Shown one piece after another: positions 8,746 through 18,022 of a stretch of DNA of 64,000 bases. Each line of letters opens with the position of its first letter. Within the stretch, counting starts at the first letter, position 1. The position numbers and the translations under genes were made by a program. The stretch is from an uncultured Pelagibacteraceae bacterium. Its GTDB lineage: Bacteria > Pseudomonadota > Alphaproteobacteria > Pelagibacterales > AG-422-B15. Location of the stretch: contig CABZCR010000003.1 of the NCBI GenBank assembly GCA_902524285.1, forward strand, positions 29,469 through 93,468, in the 5' to 3' direction. The notes below the pieces were generated by a model. That model searched no databases and was not told where the DNA came from. It worked only from the letters and a program-made list of their open reading frames with translations.

Positions 8746-9279
8746 ATGATGATTTCTTTATGCAGTAGATTTATAATTTTGATGGTATATGCCACAATCC
8801 TTATCTTTTGCAACAGTTTATATCCTTCAAATTCACACGCGAATGAGTTGATAATAGAAAAAAAACAAGGTTTTTTGAGTAAATTCGAAGATATCAATAG
8901 CAATGATGTCACTTTAAATGATTTTAATGGCAAGTTGCTTTTAATTAATCTCTGGGCAACATGGTGTGAACCTTGCAAAGAAGAAATGCCATCACTCGAT
9001 AGATTGCAACAAAAATATGATAAACAAGATTTTCAGATACTTGCAATAAGCGTTGATCGTGGGCCGAAGAAAAAGTCAGTAAATTTTTTTAATGAATACG
9101 AAATCCAAAATATAGATTTATTCTTTGACGATAAAAATAATATACCACGAGAAGTAAGAGCAGCAGGACTGCCATTTTCATTTTTTATTGATCAAGAGGG
9201 AAATCAAATAGCAAAGTTTATTGGTCCAACTGAATGGGACAGTAACTACTTTCAAGATTATATTGATAGTAATTTATAA
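8746..9279 (+). CDS. TlpA-like periplasmic thiol:disulfide oxidoreductase
   Basis: The mature domain is a thioredoxin fold with active site WATWCEPCKEEMPSLDRL and the cis-proline region AAGLPFSFFID. An N-terminal hydrophobic stretch ending SHANELI is a likely cleavable signal, so it should act in the periplasm, perhaps in cytochrome maturation or reduction. I chose the ATG at 8746 because it gives a compact signal peptide. The ATG at 8710 is an alternative that would interlock with the argH start codon (ATGGACAT). The ORF-track start lies inside antisense argH and is unlikely. Confidence 0.8.
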   Translation: MMISLCSRFIILMVYATILIFCNSLYPSNSHANELIIEKKQGFLSKFEDINSNDVTLNDFNGKLLLINLWATWCEPCKEEMPSLDRLQQKYDKQDFQILAISVDRGPKKKSVNFFNEYEIQNIDLFFDDKNNIPREVRAAGLPFSFFIDQEGNQIAKFIGPTEWDSNYFQDYIDSNL

Positions 9280-9283
9280 ATAA

Positions 9284-10213
9284 TTATAAGGCTTGTTCTA
9301 ATTCGGGAAGAACCTGAAACAAGTCTGCTACCAAACCATAGTCTGCTACATCAAATATAGGTGCTTCTTCATCTTTATTTATGGCAACTATAATTTTTGA
9401 GTCTTTCATGCCAGCCAAGTGCTGGATCGCTCCAGATATTCCGACCGCTATGTACAGTTCGGGTGCTACAACTTTACCAGTTTGTCCGACTTGATAATCA
9501 TTTGGAACAAAGCCTGCATCAACGGCAGCTCGAGATGCTCCAACAGCAGCTCCAAGTTTTTCAGCTACTTTATCCAAAAGTTCAAAGTTTTCTCCATTTT
9601 GCATTCCACGTCCACCTGAAATAATTGTCTTTGCAGAAGTAAGTTCTGGCCTATCAGATTTTGTTAGCTCTTCGCCCACAAATTCTGAAATTGATGGAAT
9701 ATTCTCAGCATTTATCTTTGCAACCTCGCATTCAGCAGAATCAGTTGTTGCAGCTTTGAAGGCAGTTGGTCTAACCGTGAGAACTTTCTTTGCGTCAGAT
9801 GTTTGTACAGTTGCAATAGCGTTACCAGCATAAATTGTTCTAATAAATGTATCTGCACTTTCAACAGCAACGATCTCCGATATTTGAGAGACATCAAGTT
9901 TTGCAGCAAGTCTAGGCATCACATTTTTACCAGTTGTTGTTGCTGCAGCCAAAAAGTAGTCATAATCGCCGGCAATATTAAAAATAACTTGAGTAAGTTT
10001 TTCAGCCAAAACATTATCAAATGCTGCATCATCCAAGTGGAGTAATTTACTCAATCCATTAATTTTTGAAGCCTCCGCAACAGCTTCATCAATATTTGAG
10101 CCCACAATAAGTCCGTGAACATCGCCTTCAATTTGAGACGCTGCTGTTATAGCTTTTAAACTTTGATCGCTGACCTTTCCGTTTGCATGCTCGATATAAA
10201 AAAGTGATGTCAT
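9284..10213 (-). CDS. etfA: Electron transfer flavoprotein alpha subunit
   Basis: With EtfB this subunit accepts electrons from acyl-CoA dehydrogenases and passes them to the ubiquinone pool through ETF-ubiquinone oxidoreductase. The C-terminal FAD domain shows [34 protein letters not shown] and [16 protein letters not shown]. The length of 309 residues fits. It overlaps etfB by four bases (ATGA). It is the last gene of a minus-strand run starting with ccr and mcd, so methylsuccinyl-CoA dehydrogenase is a likely electron donor. Confidence 0.95.
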   Translation of the reverse strand: MTSLFYIEHANGKVSDQSLKAITAASQIEGDVHGLIVGSNIDEAVAEASKINGLSKLLHLDDAAFDNVLAEKLTQVIFNIAGDYDYFLAAATTTGKNVMPRLAAKLDVSQISEIVAVESADTFIRTIYAGNAIATVQTSDAKKVLTVRPTAFKAATTDSAECEVAKINAENIPSISEFVGEELTKSDRPELTSAKTIISGGRGMQNGENFELLDKVAEKLGAAVGASRAAVDAGFVPNDYQVGQTGKVVAPELYIAVGISGAIQHLAGMKDSKIIVAINKDEEAPIFDVADYGLVADLFQVLPELEQAL

Positions 10214-10959
10214 ATAACTCCTGCCTCATTTTTTAATTTTTCTACAAGATCTCCAACATTCTCGACTTTGATTCCAGCCTGACGCTTTGGAGGTTCAATA
10301 ACTTTTAAAATACTTACTCTGGGTGTAACATCAACTCCATAGTCGTTAGGAGATTTTTGATCAATTGGCTTCTTTTTTGCTTTCATTATGTTGGGCAGAG
10401 AAGCATACCTAGGTTCATTCAATCTTAAATCGGTGGTAATAATAGCGGGCATATTCAGATTTACAGTTTGTAAACCTCCATCTATTTCTCTGGTGACTTT
10501 AACCTTGTCGCCGTCGATTTCAACTTTTGAAGCAAAAGTTCCTTGAGGCATATCTGTTAGTGCAGCAAGCATTTGACCGGTTTGATTGTTATCTCCATCA
10601 ATCGCTTGCTTTCCGGATATCACTAGTCCAGGTGACTCGCTTTCACAAATTTTTGCTAGAATTTTTGCAATTGAAATAGGCTCAACTTTTTCTTCTGTGA
10701 GCACATGTATTCCTCGGTCAGCTCCCATTGCAAGAGCCGTTCGAATAGTTTCTTGACAAGATTGATTGCCGATTGAAACAGCGATGATCTCTTCAGCTTT
10801 ACCAGCTTCTTTTAATCTAATTGCCTCTTCAACTGCAATTTCACAAAAGGGGTTCATAGACATTTTTACATTCTCAGTTTCAACACCAGTTTGATCAGAT
10901 TTAACTCTGATGTTAACGTACGGATCAATAACTCTTTTGACAGGGACTAAAATTTTCAT
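10210..10959 (-). CDS. etfB: Electron transfer flavoprotein beta subunit
   Basis: The protein begins [20 protein letters not shown] and carries the AMP-binding signature region around [18 protein letters not shown] (about residues 120-140) and [20 protein letters not shown]. It has 249 residues, the usual size. It partners with EtfA, which overlaps its stop codon. Upstream, 43 bases away on the same strand, is the cobalamin adenosyltransferase. An etfA-etfB-pduO-Hig1 order is common in alphaproteobacteria; here it is extended by ethylmalonyl-CoA pathway genes. Confidence 0.95.
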   Translation of the reverse strand: MKILVPVKRVIDPYVNIRVKSDQTGVETENVKMSMNPFCEIAVEEAIRLKEAGKAEEIIAVSIGNQSCQETIRTALAMGADRGIHVLTEEKVEPISIAKILAKICESESPGLVISGKQAIDGDNNQTGQMLAALTDMPQGTFASKVEIDGDKVKVTREIDGGLQTVNLNMPAIITTDLRLNEPRYASLPNIMKAKKKPIDQKSPNDYGVDVTPRVSILKVIEPPKRQAGIKVENVGDLVEKLKNEAGVI

Positions 10960-11002
10960 GATTTATGTGTTATAATATCTTTTTTAGTTGAGTAAACATA
11001 AA

Positions 11003-11566
11003 TTATACATTCTTACCAGGTTTCCACAAAATATCTTTTTTGCCATTGTTGTTTTCAACTCTCGATAAAACAAAAAATAAATCAGATAACCGATTGATAT
11101 ATTTAATTGCTTCTTCGTTGACCTCTTCTTTTTTTGCAAGTGCGACAATCTGAGTTTCAGCTCGGCGCGTTACAGTTCTTGCGTTGTGTAAAAATGCCGC
11201 AGACTGAGACCCTCCCGGTAGCACAAAAGAATTAAGGGGTGCTAACTTTGCGTTATATTTGTCAATTGTTTTTTCAATTCTTGTAACCTGCTTGCTTGTA
11301 ACGCGTAGCGGTTTATATTTTGGTTTTTTTTCAACTGGAGTTGCGAGATCAGCACCTAAATCAAATAAGTCATTTTGTATTTCTGAAATTATTTTTTTCA
11401 GAGATGATTTGGCACTCGTGTTTAAAATTCCAAGTATAGAATTCAGTTCATCGACAGTCCCGTATGCTTTTATTCTTATATTATCCTTAAATACACGTTT
11501 GCCAGATACTAGCCCTGTCTTGCCTTTATCACCGGCCCTTGTATAAATTTTATTGAGTTTTACCAT
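11003..11566 (-). CDS. pduO: Cob(I)alamin adenosyltransferase, PduO type
   Basis: This enzyme transfers the adenosyl group of ATP to cob(I)alamin, making adenosylcobalamin. Family motifs are IYTRAGDKGKTGLVSGKRV at the N-terminus, AYGTVDELNSILG near residue 36, RRAETQIVAL near 131 and INRLSDLFFVLSR near 160. The length of 187 residues fits. It sits between hig1 and etfB, overlapping hig1 by one base. The location is meaningful because the nearby divergent ecm and the distant mcm both need this cofactor. Confidence 0.93.
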   Translation of the reverse strand: MVKLNKIYTRAGDKGKTGLVSGKRVFKDNIRIKAYGTVDELNSILGILNTSAKSSLKKIISEIQNDLFDLGADLATPVEKKPKYKPLRVTSKQVTRIEKTIDKYNAKLAPLNSFVLPGGSQSAAFLHNARTVTRRAETQIVALAKKEEVNEEAIKYINRLSDLFFVLSRVENNNGKKDILWKPGKNV

Positions 11567-11769
11567 TAAGAACTAGTTGAAAAGTAAAGAGCACTCATAA
11601 TTATTACAATCGCAATAAACTGCAGAGTAATTCTAAGTCTCATAAGTTTATTTGAGTACTTTTTATTAAAATCTCCACCTTTAAACATAGCGTAAATACC
11701 TGTTCCTAAAACCGCTAAAACAGCAAGAAGTGATATAGGAATTAATAAGTAATATAAAAAACCTGGCAT
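11566..11769 (-). CDS. Hig1-domain (twin transmembrane) small protein
   Basis: The 67-residue protein has two predicted membrane helices (about residues 5-27 and 46-64) joined by a basic loop containing MFKGGDFNKKYSNKLMRLRI. This matches the bacterial hypoxia-induced-gene-1 (Hig1) domain; mitochondrial relatives associate with respiratory supercomplexes. It lies six bases after mcd and overlaps pduO by one base. Its role beside ETF and the adenosyltransferase is not established, but the neighbourhood is conserved in alphaproteobacteria. Confidence 0.8.
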   Translation of the reverse strand: MPGFLYYLLIPISLLAVLAVLGTGIYAMFKGGDFNKKYSNKLMRLRITLQFIAIVIIMSALYFSTSS

Positions 11770-11775
11770 ATAAAA

Positions 11776-13431
11776 TTAAGCAGGGTTCGTAGAAACAAGT
11801 CGACGTGTTACAATGTCGGCCTGTATCTCTGCAGTTCCTTCAAATATATTTAAAATTCTGGAGTCACATAAAATTCTACTTATTGGATACTCAAGCGCAA
11901 ACCCATTACCTCCATGAATTTGGACTCCGTTATCTGCGCATGCCCAAGCAACTCTAGCAGCCAACATTTTTGCCATTCCTGCTTCCAAATCACATCTGTG
12001 TCCTTTATCTTTTTCTCTTGCAGCATAATAAGTTAATTGTCTTGCAGCCATAATCTCAGTAGCCATAGAAACAATTTTCGATGCATTTCTAGGTTTGTCA
12101 TACAGCGAACCGCCATTTGTATCTAGCCTATCTATTGCGTATTGCATTGCAGTTTCAAAAGCTGATTGTGCTACACCCAGTGCTCTAGCTGCAGTTTGTA
12201 TACGAGCTGCTTCAAAAGTTTCCATCATTTGTTTGAAGCCATTTCCTTCTTTTTCACCAAGTAAATTTTCTTTTTTAACTTTAAAGCCGTCAAAAGCCAT
12301 TTCGTACTCTTTCATGCCTCTGTAGCCTAAAACCTCGATTTCACCACCACTAATTCCTTCATCAGGGAACATATTATCGTCATCACCCCTCTGTTTTTCA
12401 GCAAGGAACATTGATAAACCTTTATAGCCTTTTTCATCAGGGTTTGTGCGTGCTAATAACATCATCACGTCACTTCGAGCTCCATGTGTAACCCATGTCT
12501 TGTTTCCTGTGATTGTATAGTGCTCTCCATTTGCAACTGCCCTTGTTTTGAATGAGCCCATATCAGATCCTGAATGAGGTTCGGTTAAAACAGCGCATGG
12601 AAGCATTTCACCAGATGCAATTTTCGGTAAATATTTATTTTTCTGTTCTTCGGTGCCACCTGTAATCAATAATTCGGCAGCTATATCGCCGCGTGTACCA
12701 AGTGAGCCAATGCCAATATAACCCCTTGCAAGTTCCTCAGTTACCACACAGTCAACAAATCTTGTCATTCCAAGCCCACCGTATTCTTCAGGTATCGTCA
12801 GACCAAATACACCAAGTTCAGACATTTTTTCAATTACAGACATCGGAATAAGGTTATCTTTAAGATGCCATTCATGAGCGTTTGGCGTCACATCATCTTC
12901 AACAAATTTTCTAAATTGATCTTGAATTATTGATGTAGTTTCATCTAGGCCGCTATTACCAAAGTTTTTACTTGAAAATCCATCTTTTAATAATTGAGCA
13001 AGTTTCATGCGATCTGCAGTACTATTGCCATTCAAAATCAGGTCATTAAATTCTTCGGTCCCTGTTTCTTGAAAGAGACCATTTTTTAATCCTAAATCTT
13101 GAGGACGAACATACTCAAGTTGTGACATTGGTATCCCAGATTTAATTTGCGCACAGTATTCCGAAAAAGTAATTTGCAAAATTAATTGCTCTGTTTCATT
13201 AAACGTCCCGGTCGAGTCTAGGTTTGAGGCCCAATTAACCATTTCTTTCAAAGTAGCTCTATATGCAGCAACCCAAGATAAGCCATGTGCAGCATGTTGT
13301 TCCCTATCTAGATTATCACGAGATAATTTTCCATTAATAATTAACTCACCTCTTACATGTTGCAGGGCAGCATCGTAATACTTATCGACAGTAATAAGGG
13401 ATTTTTGACATTTAGAAATTATTTCGTGCAT
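11776..13431 (-). CDS. mcd: Methylsuccinyl-CoA dehydrogenase
   Basis: This is an acyl-CoA dehydrogenase with a long N-terminal extension (about 150 residues before the standard fold), as in the ethylmalonyl-CoA pathway enzyme that oxidises (2S)-methylsuccinyl-CoA to mesaconyl-CoA. Flavoprotein motifs include LTEPHSGSDMGSFKTRA near residue 285 and IHGGNGFALEYPISRI near 505. The 551-residue length sets it apart from ordinary short-chain dehydrogenases of about 380. It lies ten bases after ccr and shares its strand with etfB-etfA, its expected electron acceptor. Substrate is inferred from extension and context together. Confidence 0.9.
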   Translation of the reverse strand: MHEIISKCQKSLITVDKYYDAALQHVRGELIINGKLSRDNLDREQHAAHGLSWVAAYRATLKEMVNWASNLDSTGTFNETEQLILQITFSEYCAQIKSGIPMSQLEYVRPQDLGLKNGLFQETGTEEFNDLILNGNSTADRMKLAQLLKDGFSSKNFGNSGLDETTSIIQDQFRKFVEDDVTPNAHEWHLKDNLIPMSVIEKMSELGVFGLTIPEEYGGLGMTRFVDCVVTEELARGYIGIGSLGTRGDIAAELLITGGTEEQKNKYLPKIASGEMLPCAVLTEPHSGSDMGSFKTRAVANGEHYTITGNKTWVTHGARSDVMMLLARTNPDEKGYKGLSMFLAEKQRGDDDNMFPDEGISGGEIEVLGYRGMKEYEMAFDGFKVKKENLLGEKEGNGFKQMMETFEAARIQTAARALGVAQSAFETAMQYAIDRLDTNGGSLYDKPRNASKIVSMATEIMAARQLTYYAAREKDKGHRCDLEAGMAKMLAARVAWACADNGVQIHGGNGFALEYPISRILCDSRILNIFEGTAEIQADIVTRRLVSTNPA

Positions 13432-13441
13432 GTTTAACTTT

Positions 13442-14677
13442 CTAGTTTAGAGATTTTTGTCCTTCTTTTGCAGCGCCAACAAGGACAGCCATATTTCCAC
13501 CTTTATGTTCATTGTTAAGCATCTTTTCATGAGCATCAGGAATATTGTTCCATGCAAAAAGCTCTGACATACAAGGATCTAATGTACCGTCAATAACAAG
13601 TTCATTCGCTGCATTCGCTTGCTTTGAATTTCCAAAGTGTGATCCCTGAAGTCTTTTACTTTGCATCCATAGATATCTAGCATCTAATGTGAGATTATAT
13701 CCTGTGGTACCAGCACAAATAACAACCATTCCTCCTGGTTTTACTACAAAACATGAAACGGGAACGGTAGTTTCGCCCGGATGCTCAAATACCATGTCAA
13801 CATTATTACCCTTACCTGTAAATTCCCATAGGGCCTTTCCAAATTTTCTAACTTCTTTCATATAGTTTGCATATGTTTCAGCGTCATCAATATCAGGATG
13901 TTCACCCCAACAATCAAAATCTTTTCTGTTTAGAACACCTACAGCTCCAAGATCTTTTACATAATCAATTTTAGAGTTATCAGAAACAATACCAATTGGT
14001 TTAGCGCCAACAATTTTTGCAAGTTGTACTGCCATGCTTCCAAGGCCTCCTGATGCGCCCCATATTAAAACAAACTCACCCGGCTTTAATTCATTGGGAG
14101 CGTGGCCAAATAGCATTCTATATGCAGTTGCGAGGGTTAACATATAACAACCACTTTCTTCCCAAGATAAATTTGGTGGCTTACGTAAAACTTGGTGCGC
14201 TTGAACAGCTGTGAATTGAGCAAAGGTTCCATCAGCTGTTTCGTAACCAAAGACCTTATTTGTTTTTGATATCATTGGTTCACCACCATTAACCTCAGCA
14301 TCCTCATGATCCCACTGCATACCATGAATGATTACCTCATCGCCCACTTTCCATTTTTTTACGCCAGAACCAACTTTCCAAACAATTCCAGAACAATCAG
14401 AACCTGCGATGTGATAGTCTTTTTTAGTCATATCAAGCGTAGATACAGGTTTTCCAAGACCAGCCCAAACACCGTTGTAGTTTACACCCGCGGCCATTAC
14501 AAATATCAAAACGTCATTGGATCCAACTTCAGGAACATCAAATTCTTCTTCTTTAAATGATTGCATTGGGTTTCCATGACGATCTCTTCTGATTACCCAT
14601 GCGTGCATTTTCTTAGGGACAAAACCAAGAGGTGGAACTTCACCTATTGCATAAATGTCTTTTTCTTCAGTGGTCAT
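13442..14677 (-). CDS. ccr: Crotonyl-CoA carboxylase/reductase
   Basis: This enzyme reductively carboxylates crotonyl-CoA with NADPH and CO2 to ethylmalonyl-CoA, the signature step of the ethylmalonyl-CoA pathway. It is a zinc-less medium-chain reductase. The N-terminus GEVPPLGFVPKKMHAWVIRR is characteristic. The nucleotide site is WGASGGLGSMAVQLAK near residue 210, and LQGSHFGNSKQ near 365 carries the conserved histidine of the carboxylase pocket. A good ribosome site (AGGAG) precedes the ATG. It heads the minus-strand run ccr-mcd-hig1-pduO-etfB-etfA and is divergent from ecm across about 134 bases. Confidence 0.94.
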   Translation of the reverse strand: MTTEEKDIYAIGEVPPLGFVPKKMHAWVIRRDRHGNPMQSFKEEEFDVPEVGSNDVLIFVMAAGVNYNGVWAGLGKPVSTLDMTKKDYHIAGSDCSGIVWKVGSGVKKWKVGDEVIIHGMQWDHEDAEVNGGEPMISKTNKVFGYETADGTFAQFTAVQAHQVLRKPPNLSWEESGCYMLTLATAYRMLFGHAPNELKPGEFVLIWGASGGLGSMAVQLAKIVGAKPIGIVSDNSKIDYVKDLGAVGVLNRKDFDCWGEHPDIDDAETYANYMKEVRKFGKALWEFTGKGNNVDMVFEHPGETTVPVSCFVVKPGGMVVICAGTTGYNLTLDARYLWMQSKRLQGSHFGNSKQANAANELVIDGTLDPCMSELFAWNNIPDAHEKMLNNEHKGGNMAVLVGAAKEGQKSLN

Positions 14678-14811
14678 AAATCTGCTCCTGTAGTGTAATT
14701 TATATAAAACTAATGTTTCTTTTTTCTAGGTTTATAGCCATTTTAGCTAGATTAGTATATACATTTTAAATAAAAGGATTTAATAAAACCAAAAAAAAAC
14801 GTTGAAAAACA

Positions 14812-16767
14812 ATGGATAAACCTTGGCTCATAAGAACTTACGCAGGACATTCGTCTGCCAAAAAGTCAAATGAACTCTATCTTAAGAACCTATCAAAAGG
14901 TCAAACAGGTATCTCAGTAGCGTTTGATTTACCTACTCAAACTGGGTATGACAGTGATCACATTCTCGCTAAAGGGGAGGTTGGCAAAGTTGGTGTTCCA
15001 ATCTGTCATATTGGTGATATGAGATCGCTCTTTAATCAAATTCCATTAGATAAAATGAATACATCAATGACCATTAATGCTACAGCTGCATGGTTGCTAA
15101 GTTTATATGTAGCCGTTGCAGATGAACAGGGCATAGACAGAAATAAATTACGGGGAACAACTCAAAACGATGTTTTAAAAGAATATCTATCAAGAGGAAC
15201 ATATATTCTTCCACCTGACCCAAGTTTAAAAATAATATCTGACGTGATTACTTTTACTTTTAAAGAAATGCCAAATTGGAATCCAATCAATGTATGTCCT
15301 TACCATTTAGTTGAAGTAGGCGCAACTCCTGAGCAGGAATTAGCTTTTGGTCTTTCAATTGCAGTTGCGTATCTAGATAAAGTTAAAACCTCAAATGTGT
15401 TATCAGAGGAAGAATTTGAAAATGTAGTAGGTCGCATAAGCTTCTTCGTTAATTCTGGAATCAAATTTATTACTGAGATGTGTAAAATGAGAGCATTTGT
15501 GTCATTGTGGAATGAAATTACAAAAGAGAGATATGGTGTTAAGGATCCTAAAAATAGAAGATTTAGATATGGCATGCAAGTAAACAGTCTTGGATTAACT
15601 GAGCAACAACCTGAGAATAATGTATATAGAATATTAATTGAAATGCTAGGCGTCGTTCTCTCAAAGGATGCAAGAGCAAGAGCAGTTCAATTACCAGCTT
15701 GGAATGAAGCAATGGGATTGCCAAGACCATGGGATCAACAATGGTCCTTAAGATTACAACAAATTGTTGCGTATGAAACAGATCTTCTAAATTTTGACGA
15801 TATATTCAATGGCTCTGAAGTAATTGATGAAAAGGTTAAAAATCTTAAAGAGACTGCGATGAAAGAATTTAATCACATTCAATCAATTGGTGGTGCAGTA
15901 GCTGCAGTTGAAAGTGGTTACTTAAAACAGGAATTGGTCAATTCTCAAAAAGAAAGGCTAAAAAGAATTAATGATAAAGAGCAAATCGTTGTTGGAGTTA
16001 ATGAGTTTGTTGAGACTGAAGAGTCACCTCTTGTATCAAATGATGGAGGCATAGAGACAATTGATCCAAAAATTGAAAATGAACAAGTAAAAGCAGTTAT
16101 TGATTGGAGACAAAACAGAGATCAAAAACAGGTTGATAGCGCTTTAAATCAATTAAGCGAAGCAGCAAAATCTGGAGAAAACATAATGGAAGCTTCTATT
16201 ACAGCTGCAAAAGCAGGTGTAACAACAGGTGAATGGTCTCAAATACTTCGGGATGTTTTTGGTGAGTTCAAAGCACCGACTGGTATAACTAATATTCAAC
16301 CATCCAATAACGAAGATTACAGCCCAATACGTAAAAGAGTTGAGTCATTGTCAGATAAGATGGGAAGAAGAATTAAATTTCTTGTAGGCAAACCTGGCCT
16401 TGACGGACATTCTAGTGGAGCTGAACAAATTGCTGTAAGTGCGAGTGATTGTGGAATGGATGTTTTGTACGAAGGAATTAGATTAACACCAGAACAAATA
16501 GTAAAATCATCTGTTGAAGAAGATGTACACATCATTGGACTTTCTATTCTATCTGGTTCTCATGTGCAGCTTGTCGAGGAAATTATGAATGAAATGAAAA
16601 AAAATAAAGTAGATGATATCCCGGTAATTGTAGGAGGTATAATTCCAACAGAAGATGAAAAGATCTTAATTAAAAATGGAGTTCAAGCAGTTTATACTCC
16701 AAAGGATTATCAGCTGAAAGATATAATGAGTGACATTGTGAGCATTGTTGAGAGAAAAGTATCTTAA
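14812..16767 (+). CDS. ecm: Ethylmalonyl-CoA mutase (adenosylcobalamin-dependent)
   Basis: This B12 enzyme rearranges ethylmalonyl-CoA to methylsuccinyl-CoA. The N-terminus WLIRTYAGHSSAKKSNELY and FDLPTQTGYDSDHILAKGEVGKVG is typical of Ecm rather than Mcm. The substrate region NSLGLTEQQPENN replaces the [11 protein letters not shown] of the methylmalonyl-CoA mutase encoded at 34849. The C-terminal cobalamin domain has GKPGLDGHSSGAEQIA with the DxHxxG lower-ligand histidine. Length is 651 residues in one chain. It is divergent from ccr, and the next gene starts on its last base. Confidence 0.93.
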   Translation: MDKPWLIRTYAGHSSAKKSNELYLKNLSKGQTGISVAFDLPTQTGYDSDHILAKGEVGKVGVPICHIGDMRSLFNQIPLDKMNTSMTINATAAWLLSLYVAVADEQGIDRNKLRGTTQNDVLKEYLSRGTYILPPDPSLKIISDVITFTFKEMPNWNPINVCPYHLVEVGATPEQELAFGLSIAVAYLDKVKTSNVLSEEEFENVVGRISFFVNSGIKFITEMCKMRAFVSLWNEITKERYGVKDPKNRRFRYGMQVNSLGLTEQQPENNVYRILIEMLGVVLSKDARARAVQLPAWNEAMGLPRPWDQQWSLRLQQIVAYETDLLNFDDIFNGSEVIDEKVKNLKETAMKEFNHIQSIGGAVAAVESGYLKQELVNSQKERLKRINDKEQIVVGVNEFVETEESPLVSNDGGIETIDPKIENEQVKAVIDWRQNRDQKQVDSALNQLSEAAKSGENIMEASITAAKAGVTTGEWSQILRDVFGEFKAPTGITNIQPSNNEDYSPIRKRVESLSDKMGRRIKFLVGKPGLDGHSSGAEQIAVSASDCGMDVLYEGIRLTPEQIVKSSVEEDVHIIGLSILSGSHVQLVEEIMNEMKKNKVDDIPVIVGGIIPTEDEKILIKNGVQAVYTPKDYQLKDIMSDIVSIVERKVS

Positions 16768-17420
16768 TGCCAATCTTAAGTGGACCAGTTTTAGAACCCC
16801 AAGACTCTTCAAAGCCATCAAAACTTGTAATATTTTGTCATGGATACGGCGCAGATGGCAATGATCTGATTGGCCTTGCTAATTATATTCAGCCTCAAAT
16901 GCCCGATGCAGTTTTTTTATCACCTAATGCACCTGAAAAATGTGGATTAAACCCAATGGGATATCAATGGTTTGATTTTCAATCGGGTGATCCTGCAACT
17001 ATTTGGAAAGGTGTGTTAAATGCAGCTGATACACTTAATGGTTATATTGATGAACAACTTAAGAATTATGAGTTAAGTGATGATAATTTAGCGCTCGTAG
17101 GTTTCAGTCAAGGCACAATGATGAGTTTACATGTCGGCCTTAGAAGAGAAAATTCAATGAGAGCAATTGTTGGCTTTTCAGGAAGGTTAATTGCTCCAGA
17201 ACTTCTTAAAAATGAATTAAAGTCAAAACCTCCAATTTACCTAATTCATGGAGATATGGACCCTATGGTTCCTTATCAAGAAACTATTGAAGCTGAAAAA
17301 AAATTATCACAATTGAGCATAGATGTTAAGGCTCATATTTCTACAAACACTCAGCATTCAATTGCTCAAGACGGATTAGATATAGCTATTAAATTCTTAG
17401 TCGAAAAATTCTCAAATTAA
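16767..17420 (+). CDS. Phospholipase/carboxylesterase-type alpha/beta hydrolase
   Basis: The 217-residue protein is a serine hydrolase: oxyanion region FCHGYGADGNDLIGLA, nucleophile elbow GFSQGTMMS near residue 112, Asp in HGDMDPMVP and His in NTQHSIAQ. It belongs to the carboxylesterase/lysophospholipase group. The start codon overlaps the ecm stop (TAATG), so it is co-expressed with ecm. A role in hydrolysing acyl esters or CoA thioesters of the pathway is only inference from position; no signal peptide is seen. Confidence 0.82.
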   Translation: MPILSGPVLEPQDSSKPSKLVIFCHGYGADGNDLIGLANYIQPQMPDAVFLSPNAPEKCGLNPMGYQWFDFQSGDPATIWKGVLNAADTLNGYIDEQLKNYELSDDNLALVGFSQGTMMSLHVGLRRENSMRAIVGFSGRLIAPELLKNELKSKPPIYLIHGDMDPMVPYQETIEAEKKLSQLSIDVKAHISTNTQHSIAQDGLDIAIKFLVEKFSN

Positions 17421-17464
17421 AATATTTTTTGAAATATTTATACAATTGCATATATTAATTAATA

Positions 17465-18022
17465 ATGAGTATTGCAGTTCCTTTAGAAAAATGTCCAGCT
17501 TTGGTTCTAAATTCAGATTTCAGGCCTCTTAGCCATTATCCGCTTTCTCTCTGGTGTTGGCAGGATAGTGTAAAAGCTGTTGTTCTTGGAAGGGTAAATA
17601 TTGTATCAAACTATGAAAGAGAAATTAGAAGTCCAAGTTTTCAAATGTATTTGCCAAGCGTTATTAGTCTGAAAACTTACATCAAGCCAAATAGAAATCC
17701 AATATTCTCAAGATTTAACGTTTTTTTGCGTGATAAGTTTAGTTGTCAATATTGTGGTTCAAAGAAAGATTTAACATTTGATCATCTTATACCTAGATCA
17801 CACGGCGGTGAAACAACTTGGGAAAATATTGTAACAGCATGTTCAAGTTGTAACGTAAAAAAGGGAGGAAAACTTTTGAAAAACTCGGGTATGAAGCCTC
17901 TCAATATTCCAAAAGTACCTACAATGGCTGATTTAGATAAATGTGGCCGTTCTTTTCCTCCTAACTTTTTGCATGAAAGCTGGATGGATTTCTTATATTG
18001 GGATATTCAACTAGAAAGATAA
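17465..18022 (+). CDS. HNH endonuclease-domain protein
   Basis: The 185-residue protein has an HNH domain in its C-terminal half: CQYCGSKKDLTFDHLIPRSH then GGETTWENIVTACSSCN, with two CxxC zinc pairs and the DH active-site step. The N-terminal part (LVLNSDFRPLSHYPLSLWCW) matches a widespread chromosomal HNH family in alphaproteobacteria that is not linked to mobile elements. It stands alone, converging with coq7. The cellular role is unknown; nothing nearby suggests restriction or homing. Confidence 0.85.
   Translation: MSIAVPLEKCPALVLNSDFRPLSHYPLSLWCWQDSVKAVVLGRVNIVSNYEREIRSPSFQMYLPSVISLKTYIKPNRNPIFSRFNVFLRDKFSCQYCGSKKDLTFDHLIPRSHGGETTWENIVTACSSCNVKKGGKLLKNSGMKPLNIPKVPTMADLDKCGRSFPPNFLHESWMDFLYWDIQLER

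Noticed and set aside
9397-10045. Plus-strand ORFs and the 9712..9909 minus ORF inside etfA
   Set aside because: They are shadows of etfA, with no family features or ribosome sites.
14678-14811. Cobalamin riboswitch before ecm, ccr or mcmA
   Set aside because: I could not find the B12-box or enough space and structure in these leaders (14678-14811, 34670-34848).
17465-18022. HNH nuclease as a homing or restriction enzyme
   Set aside because: It stands alone among housekeeping genes with no methylase, intron or mobile feature. It matches a common chromosomal family.
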